DNA of 64,000 nucleotides from Anticarsia gemmatalis (lineage: Eukaryota > Arthropoda > Insecta > Lepidoptera > Erebidae): positions 6,954,501 through 7,018,500 of the forward strand of contig NC_134770.1 of NCBI RefSeq assembly GCF_050436995.1, in the 5' to 3' direction. Numbering within the stretch: position 1 is the first letter of the stretch; each line of letters opens with the position of its first letter. The position numbers and the translations under genes are program-made. Positions 61,001-64,000 of the stretch are shown in pieces. The notes below the pieces were generated by a model. That model saw only the letters and a program-made list of their open reading frames with translations, searched no databases and was not told the DNA's origin.

Positions 61001-64000
61001 CAGCGAGCGCCGGCGTGTGACTACCTCGTGCCGATGTCGCCGCAGGACAACGCGCCGACAACCAATAGGTAACACCGCATTCTATATGCGAGGAAACTGG
61101 CAGATAACTGGCTGATAAAATACATACATTTATATAAAGTCTTTACCACCTTTACCCCCGGTTTCTGTACGTTTAGCGGTAGTTTATCTGTTCAATAACG
61201 TTAAATCTATACCAATATTATAATCTATACCAATATTATAAAGCTGAAGAGTTTGTTTGTTAGAACGCGCAAATCTCAGGAACTACTGGTCCGATTTGAA
61301 AATTATTTCAGTTTTAGATAGCCCATTTATCGAAGAAGGCTATAGGCTATATAACATCACGCTAGGGCCATTAGGAGCAGAGTAGTAACGAGAAATGTTA
61401 CAAAAACGGGGAAAATTATTACCCATTCTCTCTTATGTGACGCAAGCGAAGTTGAGCGAGTCAGTTAGTCGTTAATAACGTCCAGTTGCACTCACAGTTC
61501 GATAAACGATCTGTGGGTTAAGCAAACGTTGGCACGGTCATTCCATAGTTGGGTGACCGCATAGTGGTATTTGAACTGGACGTCTCTGTGCTTCGGAGGG
61601 CACGTAAAAAGTCGGTCCCGGTTGTTGTCAGTTAAGATAACAGTCGTTAAGCCACGTCAAAGGCCTTCGGCTTGAACAACTTTGACACTAGGTTGACTAC
61701 TAACTATACGATGAGAGAGAGAATAACGTTTAAACTCACATAAAAAACGCTATTGAATAGATAAACTACGGTTAAATGTACTCAGAAACCGCGGGTAGTT
61801 ATGTGTTGATTAGTTTATTTAGTGAAATTACAGATAATGTGGCTAAAGTATTTCGGTAATGTCTGTCTTTTCATTAGGTACGCTATTTGACGCGAAGGTG
61901 GGAAAAAGTGAGCTTAAATGCACTGAATAATATGAAAAATGGAGATTGTTTTCAAAATTATAAATTGTGAAATATATGCGTTTGGAAGTTTCACAATGTT
62001 TTGTTAATTCTACTTTTTGTTTTACGAACAAATTGAATGGTGATCGGTTAAAATGAATTTAAGGTTGATGAATGCTATGCGCTAATATAATGATATCGTC
62101 TGAATACAAGTTGAAATCAACTCAAAATAAATACGGCTTTACCGTACACAGATTGTATATAGAGTCTTTTGTCACAATTTTATAGAAGCCGAACACAAAA
62201 ACTAGTGTTTGATTTTAAAGAACCAATATAATACTCTCGAAACTGCGTAACTTTTGTCCAACTTAACTTGGTGATACGAAATTTTCACATCTACATTGCC
62301 TCATCAGAATGTAACCTACGGGCCTGTCCAGTATCTGTTAACAACTAGTGTACGTATGTAGTCACTATTCAGTACATTGCTGATTTGACATAACTTGATG
62401 GTCACTATAATCTAAGGGAGAAAACAATGTACAGCATAGTGGCTTTCAAATAGTTGTCAACTGAATTACGTGATCTGGTGTGTGCTTCCAAACTTAATTG
62501 GCTATTAAAACAATAACTGCCAGTATCCTCGAATACTAATAAACAAGCTATTTCTAAATCTAACTCTATGTGGCACCTCCTTTCACAATTTGATGTCGTA
62601 TAGTAACAAAATTCTATGATTGTCAAACTACTTTTTTGTGCATCGAAACTTTCTCAAAGCTTAACATAAACATTCGTAAATTTTATCCAAATTCAATATT
62701 GAAATTTAAAACTAAATCTTTTTTATTATATTAATGAAGATTGCAAGTAATTTGATAAGGTAATTTGGTTTTTTAAAAACGTTTTCTTTGAGAAAGTTTC
62801 GATATAAAACCGAGCAGTAACAGAATAAAACTGCTTTACACAGACAGAGCAGTGGCAGCATGTTAGTCGCCGATCTATCCTTACCACAAACTTCCGATAA
62901 AAGCGACCCATAAACAAACTAATAAAACACTACACTAAATAGCTGCAGAAAGAAAACAGAGCGATATTTTACATTTCAGTTGAAAAAGCCAGAAATTATT
63001 ATTTCAAAGTACATCAATTCACATTTGCAAATCTTTGCTTATTGCAGTCACGATATTTCGGCTTGTAAATCATTCCTGCACAGATATATCTAGGGTCGGC
63101 AGACTAAAGAACATAAGTCAAAAAGTCAAACTTTACAGGAACAAAAAAAACCGTTTTTTATTCCGTCTTGGAATTTTCAAATTGTGCGAGGCTGATAAGG
63201 TACACCACTTAGTATGCTGGGAATTATTTCTCAGTGACTTAAGTGCTTTAGTCAGATGGCGTATTGAATTATTTGAAGTCGAGAGACCTAATAAAAAAAT
63301 ATCGTTTTTTTTTACTTATGTTCGTTAGTCCGCCGATCCTACATATATGTTTGTATTTGTTGTATTATTGTGTATTAAGATGAAGGTATTGTTATAGCTC
63401 AACGGATCAGCTGGTACTTCATAGCAAATCGCCAACGGCGGCACAGGACAAGCCCGAAACGGAGGATTTACAATATCCACCTCTACTGAGAGGTAAATAC
63501 AATTTAAAATCATTTGTTTCAATATAATTGTTTCATGTTTTTCTTCGCCAGCTCACTCAAGGGATCGTAGTTAAGTATATTTGCTGTTTAGATATTTTCT
63601 TATACATTTTTATGATTTTATTCACTTTTAAACATTATTATGTCCCAAAATATAGCCTATTTTTATGAACCTTAATATAACCGAATATTATACCTTCTCC
63701 TCATTCTACGGTTTGTCATAATTATGTTAAGATTACTACGTTTAGATAGTTATATCTTCACAATAAATATTATATTATTAAAAACTGCAAACTGAAGCAG
63801 GTATTAAAATTAATTAGTGTGCGATCTACTAACCTTTTGAAACATTTCTTTTGATGCTATTTATTCTTGTGTATCAAGAATTAGATGTAACACATGGTAA
63901 CATTATATTTTGATCCAGCATCACAAGAATATGGCAACATTCCAATGGTGTGCCGGAGCGGCAGCGTCGGCGCAAGGCGCGATGCCTCGGCTACCTCCGG
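21429..64000 (+). CDS. Alk: Anaplastic lymphoma kinase (Alk) receptor tyrosine kinase, 27 exons, 3' partial
   Basis: Exons: 21429-22047, 39976-40064, 40717-40835, 41868-42063, 42511-42592, 42911-42983, 43265-43583, 44209-44375, 45244-45431, 46164-46323, 46752-46899, 48209-48352, 49044-49203, 50379-50558, 50993-51138, 51549-51660, 52148-52249, 53452-53665, 55745-55960, 56486-56653, 57121-57315, 58238-58356, 58636-58742, 59304-59393, 61004-61068, 63398-63492, 63919->64000. All joins keep frame. The order signal peptide, MAM, LDLa, MAM, Gly-rich, EGF-like, TM, kinase is unique to ALK (LTK lacks the MAM pair). In Drosophila, Alk binds Jelly belly and drives Ras/ERK signalling in visceral muscle founders and the nervous system. 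The start is supported by an in-frame TAA directly upstream and a signal peptide (IITVLVVVAIVLA). Exon 27 runs off the window, so the distal tail is missing. Exon ends are by eye. Confidence 0.95.
22960..23175 (-). repeat. tRNA-derived SINE, family C
   Basis: On the minus strand the head TGGCGTGGTTGATAGTATAA resembles an A box and CTCGAGTTCGATTCTTGG a B box. The tail CACCTGTTATACCCGAAGG matches 17265 and 23325. Confidence 0.65.
23325..23420 (-). repeat. SINE family C tail fragment
   Basis: The block TCACGCCTGTTGCACAGGGT and a following GTGTA-rich block match the other family C copies; the head is missing. Confidence 0.5.
23738..23919 (+). mobile_element. Mini-Helitron of a second family
   Basis: It starts TCTAATATATAAAGTTCTCG and ends GCCGGGTCAGCTAG before T. 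The interior differs from Lep1 (CCGAAACGGCTTGACCGATT). The 5' neighbour is T rather than A, so the left end is less certain. Confidence 0.65.
24630..24872 (-). repeat. tRNA-derived SINE, full length
   Basis: On the minus strand the head TTTGGCGCAGTGGTTTAAGC is a clear A-box region and GGCGGGTTCGAATCCCACCC a B box, followed by the tail seen at 13735-13850. Further relics lie near 35095-35175 and 35940-35990. Confidence 0.8.
25339..25551. mobile_element. Mariner-type MITE, second copy (213 bp)
   Basis: Nearly identical to 14094-14307, with TA on both sides; the left tip reads TTACGTC instead of TTAGGTC. Confidence 0.9.
25700..25945 (+). repeat. tRNA-derived SINE, family D
   Basis: The B box GCTTGGGTTCGATTCCCAC is followed by the shared tail TTGTTTCGGGTCTGGTTGTA. 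It matches 28050-28235. Confidence 0.65.
27387..27573 (+). mobile_element. Helitron-like repeat, third family
   Basis: It starts TCCATACTAATATTATAAAT and runs through GCGAAAGTAACTCTGTCTG to CAGAAGTTAG before T, a degraded CTAG end. Confidence 0.6.
28050..28235 (+). repeat. tRNA-derived SINE, family D
   Basis: A-box-like CCGTGGCACAGTAGTTTAGG and B-box-like CGTGGGTGCGATCC are followed by the family D tail and a short poly(A). Confidence 0.7.
28301..28560 (-). mobile_element. Lep1-type mini-Helitron
   Basis: A reverse-complement copy with CTAG at 28301 and TCTATACTAA at 28560, again between A and T on the element strand. The 5' end carries a short duplication of the TATACTAAT motif. Confidence 0.85.
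29755..29835 (+). repeat. 'CCCAGCAGTGGGA' repeat fragment
   Basis: It contains ACTCAAGGCCTTATCCCTCC and GAGACCCTTGCCCAGCAGTG, matching 10465 and 55365. Confidence 0.6.
30105..30275. mobile_element. Palindromic MITE, family T (copy 1)
   Basis: The left arm TATCACGTATCTCAGTTGAC is answered by AGTTGTCAACTGAG on the right. The interior blocks GTCACTAT and GCAATGTACAGCATAGT recur at 45008-45172 and 62321-62475. A third arm-like unit follows at 30250-30275. Confidence 0.65.
30295..30545 (+). mobile_element. Lep1-type mini-Helitron
   Basis: It starts TCTATACTAATATTATAAAG and ends GCGCGGGTCAGCTAG, between A and T. Confidence 0.88.
31590..31770. repeat. Degraded MITE M copy joined to a dispersed repeat fragment
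   Basis: 31595-31705 keeps both ends of family M (CCCCCGATTTCTGAGGTAC, CTCAGAAACCGGGC) with a decayed left arm. 31706-31770 is the reverse complement of a block shared with 48455-48605 and 56936-57070 (ATCCGTCCAGTGGTTTGGGC on the other strand). Confidence 0.5.
32600..35080 (-). repeat. Family A SINE split by the large foldback element
   Basis: 32600-32937 matches family A in reverse complement (GGGACCGAGTTTTTACGTGC, TACCACTATGCGGTCACC) and ends GGCTATGGGCGCCTCAA, as at 46665-46676. After the foldback, CGCCTCAAACATATG resumes at 35056. The SINE therefore predates the insertion. Confidence 0.7.
32938..35055. mobile_element. Foldback element with two 896-bp inverted arms and 8-bp target duplication
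   Basis: The left arm 32938-33833 and right arm 34160-35055 are reverse complements of equal length, with only a handful of mismatches seen by eye; the spacer is 326 bp. The ends are ATGTACGTCAGGCTGGCCC. CGCCTCAA stands on both sides (32930-32937 and 35056-35063). Inside each arm the motif CAGCCCGGCCACCT recurs in both orientations. No ORF of note is found, so movement would need a transposase supplied elsewhere. An 8-bp duplication fits hAT, P or Merlin-like families; the ends match none that I can name. Confidence 0.88.
35181..35390. mobile_element. 210-bp hairpin element
   Basis: The outer arms GCAAGAGATAAAATAAGTAC and their reverse complement close a hairpin. Inner arms around CCCAGTTGT and ACAACTGGG pair again. 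Copy-number evidence is lacking in this window and no target duplication is obvious. Confidence 0.6.
36950..38507 (-). mobile_element. Second Tc1/mariner-type transposon, decayed (1,558 bp)
   Basis: Inverted ends CACTCAGCGGCAGAAAAAGT are present at both tips and are flanked by TA at 36948-36949 and 38508-38509. It differs in sequence from the 4383-6112 element. A broken transposase lies on the minus strand. Confidence 0.9.
37200..38205 (-). pseudogene. Tc1-like transposase pseudogene
   Basis: The 38134-37949 frame encodes a helix-turn-helix (VSRTTLRSAIRRYRETGLY, RRPGIGRTR). Downstream pieces such as NMRRRIKERN and GRPTRVPELERHH are recognisable but carry stops and shifts, and the catalytic motifs are scattered over frames. 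Confidence 0.8.
38925..39185 (+). repeat. SINE-like repeat, family B
   Basis: Shares GAAAGTCTGACAACCAGTCT, GATAGGCAGTCGCT and GAGACTGGAAGCCGACTCC with 53700-55045; the 5' half matches 56725-56935. Confidence 0.7.
40095..40346 (+). mobile_element. Lep1-type mini-Helitron in Alk intron 2
   Basis: TCTATACTAATATAATAAAG start, GTTT microsatellite, CAGCTAG end before T. Confidence 0.88.
40912..41397 (+). mobile_element. Head-to-tail pair of Lep1-type mini-Helitrons in Alk intron 3
   Basis: The first unit 40912-41131 lacks the last ~46 bases and directly abuts the TC start of a complete unit 41132-41397. Apart from the GTTT repeat number the two look nearly identical. Confidence 0.88.
42511..42592 (+). 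other. Alk: Alk exon 5: LDL receptor class A module
   Basis: Residues about 330-368 across exons 4-5 have six Cys and the calcium-binding acidic motif CDDDSDENQSC. This single LDLa between two MAM domains is diagnostic of ALK. Confidence 0.9.
42911..45431 (+). other. Alk: Alk exons 6-9: second MAM domain
   Basis: MAM2 opens with YCNFELDTCGFEN (residues about 375-388) and closes with IDDFSMAPECFGLN near 575-590. Exon 9 continues with an acidic linker. Intron 8 holds a palindromic MITE at 45008-45172. Confidence 0.88.
45008..45172. mobile_element. Palindromic MITE, family T (copy 2)
   Basis: TATCACGTATCTCAGTTGAC on the left is answered by GTCAACAGAGATACGTGATA on the right. It lies in Alk intron 8. 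Confidence 0.75.
46446..46690 (-). repeat. Family A SINE-like repeat
   Basis: A reverse-complement copy with GGGACCGACTTTTTACGTGC and CTGGCTATGGGCGCC. It lies in Alk intron 10. Confidence 0.75.
46927..47049. mobile_element. Palindromic MITE, family M, best-preserved copy
   Basis: The ends ACCCCCGGTTTCTGAGGTAC and the long arms ending CAATAGCGTTTAAA / GCTATTGAATAGATAAAC form an almost perfect hairpin of 123 bp in Alk intron 11. Confidence 0.8.
47051..47163. mobile_element. Palindromic MITE, family M, adjacent diverged copy
   Basis: Starts within two bases of the previous copy with CCCCAGTTTCTGAGGTAC, then GCGGTAGTTTATCTATTC and its inverted partner; the right end is decayed. Confidence 0.7.
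47938..48172 (-). repeat. tRNA-derived SINE in Alk intron 11
   Basis: On the minus strand the head TGGCGCGGTCGGTAGTATAT and the B box TCTCGGGTTCGAATCCTGGG are intact, followed by a body shared with 14315-14510. It ends close to exon 12 (48209). Confidence 0.8.
48455..48605 (+). repeat. Dispersed repeat fragment in Alk intron 12
   Basis: GCCAAATTTCAGCCCGATCC and GGTTTGGGCTCTACATTGAT match 56936-57070 closely. Confidence 0.6.
49862..50255 (-). mobile_element. LINE 3' tail (minus strand) in Alk intron 13
   Basis: On the minus strand it ends GAATAAATGATTTGATTTTG, a repetitive LINE-like tail. Nearly its whole length matches 57785-58210 in opposite orientation (GCCAGTTCGGAAGGTAGGGA). Confidence 0.7.
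51549..51660 (+). other. Alk: Alk exon 16: EGF-like module
   Basis: Residues about 931-967 carry NCGCDYRCVS and VKCYCPATW with six Cys, matching the membrane-proximal EGF-like module of ALK/LTK. Confidence 0.85.
52148..53665 (+). other. Alk: Alk exons 17-18: transmembrane helix and juxtamembrane NPHY motif
   Basis: The membrane helix spans about 977-1000 (VVIIVLSVAVFVCALAVLC). The juxtamembrane part is rich in Gln, Lys and Glu. It includes NPHY at 1043-1046, which matches the NPxY phosphotyrosine docking motif of ALK. Confidence 0.9.
53700..55045 (+). repeat. Family B SINE split by a foldback element
   Basis: The part up to 53927 (GAAAGTCTGACAACCAGTCT, GGTGAGACTGGAAGCCGACT) and the part after 55003 (CTCCAAAAAAGTTTGGAACA) together match the intact family B copy at 38925-39185. 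Confidence 0.75.
53928..55002. mobile_element. Foldback element with 240-bp inverted arms and 9-bp target duplication
   Basis: Arms 53928-54167 and 54763-55002 are inverted copies of equal length with very few mismatches; the ends are GAATCCGCAACCGTTCTCC. CTCCAAAAA stands on both sides (53919-53927, 55003-55011). Each arm contains spaced variants of GTCGACAG. The 595-bp centre is A+T-rich without an ORF. A 9-bp duplication plus long arms is typical of Mutator-like elements, which is inference here. It lies in Alk intron 18. Confidence 0.88.
55365..55446 (+). repeat. 'CCCAGCAGTGGGA' repeat fragment
   Basis: GACTCAAGGCCCTACCTCTC and GAGACCCTTGCCCAGCAGTG match 10465 and 29755. Confidence 0.65.
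55445..55563. repeat. Two adjacent perfect stem-loops in Alk intron 18
   Basis: Stem 1 pairs TTTTACAGAAACTTGTG with CACAAGTTTCTGTAAAA around CTAT. Stem 2 pairs GCAATGGGACTGTTGG (55523-55538) with CCAACAGTCCCATTGC (55547-55562) around an 8-base loop. Confidence 0.75.
56725..57070 (+). repeat. Family B SINE 5' part joined to a dispersed repeat fragment
   Basis: 56800-56935 matches family B (GAGTTCCTCCGTGTTTCGG). 56936-57070 matches 48455-48605 (CTGCATGCCAAATTTCAGC). Alk exon 21 begins about 50 bases later. Confidence 0.6.
57570..57690. mobile_element. Palindromic MITE, family M
   Basis: CCGGTTTCTGAGTACATTTA on the left and CTACCGCTATATGTACCTCA on the right with partially paired arms, in Alk intron 21. 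Confidence 0.7.
57785..58210 (+). mobile_element. LINE 3' tail (plus strand) ending close to Alk exon 22
   Basis: An inverted partner of 49862-50255. It ends ATGAATAAATGATTTGGTTT, followed by ATTTTTTGATTTTGAT. Exon 22 begins at 58238, so the repeat tail forms part of the region just upstream of its acceptor. Confidence 0.7.
58375..58480 (+). repeat. Repeat fragment with TTTTACCCGCGACTTCG
   Basis: The blocks CTTTTACCCGCGACTTCGTT and GGGGTAAAAAGTAGCCTATG are of a kind widespread in Lepidoptera and resemble the interior of larger mini-Helitrons. Confidence 0.45.
61154..61800. mobile_element. Nested stack: MITE M interrupted by a Lep1-type Helitron and a family A SINE
   Basis: The left MITE arm is 61154-61203 (CCCCCGGTTTCTGTACGTTT) and the right arm 61738-61800 (CTATTGAATAGATAAACTAC). 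Between them lie a Helitron at 61206-61468, with its 5' end duplicated and its 3' CTAG changed to TTAG, and a family A repeat at 61475-61737. Confidence 0.75.
62321..62475. mobile_element. Palindromic MITE, family T (copy 3)
   Basis: AACAACTAGTGTACG on the left, AAACAATGTACAGCATAGTG inside and AGTTGTCAACTGAATTACG on the right match the copies at 30105 and 45008. It lies in Alk intron 25. Confidence 0.65.

Larger units (their letters stand above)
59304..64000 (+). other. Alk: Alk exons 24-27: start of the cytoplasmic tail
   Basis: Exon 24 (DAAIVGAPLPVVRSLLPPP) follows the kinase directly. Exon 25 (APACDYLVPMSPQDNAP), exon 26 (STDQLVLHSKSPTA) and exon 27 (SQEYGNIPMVCRSGS) have little known conservation and are called mainly by phase and splice sites. 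YLVPM could be a phosphotyrosine docking site (inference). Exon 27 continues past the window edge. Confidence 0.65.

Noticed and set aside
1..64000. CRISPR arrays, bacterial operons, riboswitches or origins
   Set aside because: The window is clearly eukaryotic. Repeats are transposon-derived and not regularly spaced, and the genes are spliced.

Overview
The window is nuclear DNA of an insect, most likely a ditrysian moth or butterfly (Lepidoptera). It is A+T-rich. Genes are split into many short exons by GT-AG introns. Introns and intergenic DNA carry TC...CTAG mini-Helitrons of the Lep1 type, tRNA-derived SINEs and mariner/Tc1 elements of kinds common in Lepidoptera. Species cannot be fixed from the sequence alone.

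Three protein genes are supported. (1) 322-3092 (+): the last five coding exons of an ARL13B-like ciliary ARF-family GTPase, whose 5' part lies off the left edge. It has an intron in its 3' UTR and a poly(A) signal near 4062. (2) 11087-17762 (-): a complete 792-residue transmembrane channel-like (TMC) protein in four coding exons, with a probable non-coding 5' exon near 19751. (3) 21429 to beyond 64000 (+): anaplastic lymphoma kinase (Alk), a receptor tyrosine kinase. I assembled 27 coding exons with consistent splice phases (about 1,451 codons): signal peptide, MAM, LDLa, MAM, glycine-rich region, EGF-like module, one membrane helix, NPxY juxtamembrane motif, complete kinase domain and the start of the C-terminal tail. 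Intron 1 is about 18 kb. TMC and Alk are divergent, with starts about 3.7 kb apart; the ARL13B-like gene and TMC are convergent.

The rest is mostly transposon-derived. The strongest structures are two foldback elements without a transposase. One (32938-35055) has two 896-bp, nearly identical inverted arms and an 8-bp target duplication. The other (53928-55002) has 240-bp arms and a 9-bp duplication. Each sits inside a SINE and splits it. Also present are two Tc1/mariner-type elements with decayed transposases (4383-6112, 36950-38507), a pair of 214-bp mariner-type MITEs, seven Lep1-type Helitron copies including a head-to-tail pair, several copies of a short palindromic MITE, a 668-bp element flanked by TTAT, and a nested stack at 61154-61800.

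No new multigene system is visible. The points most worth following are the two foldback families, a 30-codon upstream ORF whose stop codon directly abuts the Alk start codon, a coding-like stretch in Alk intron 24, and inverted LINE tails flanking Alk exons 14-21. Repeat boundaries without a stated target duplication are approximate. Family names rest on recognition by eye, not on a database search.
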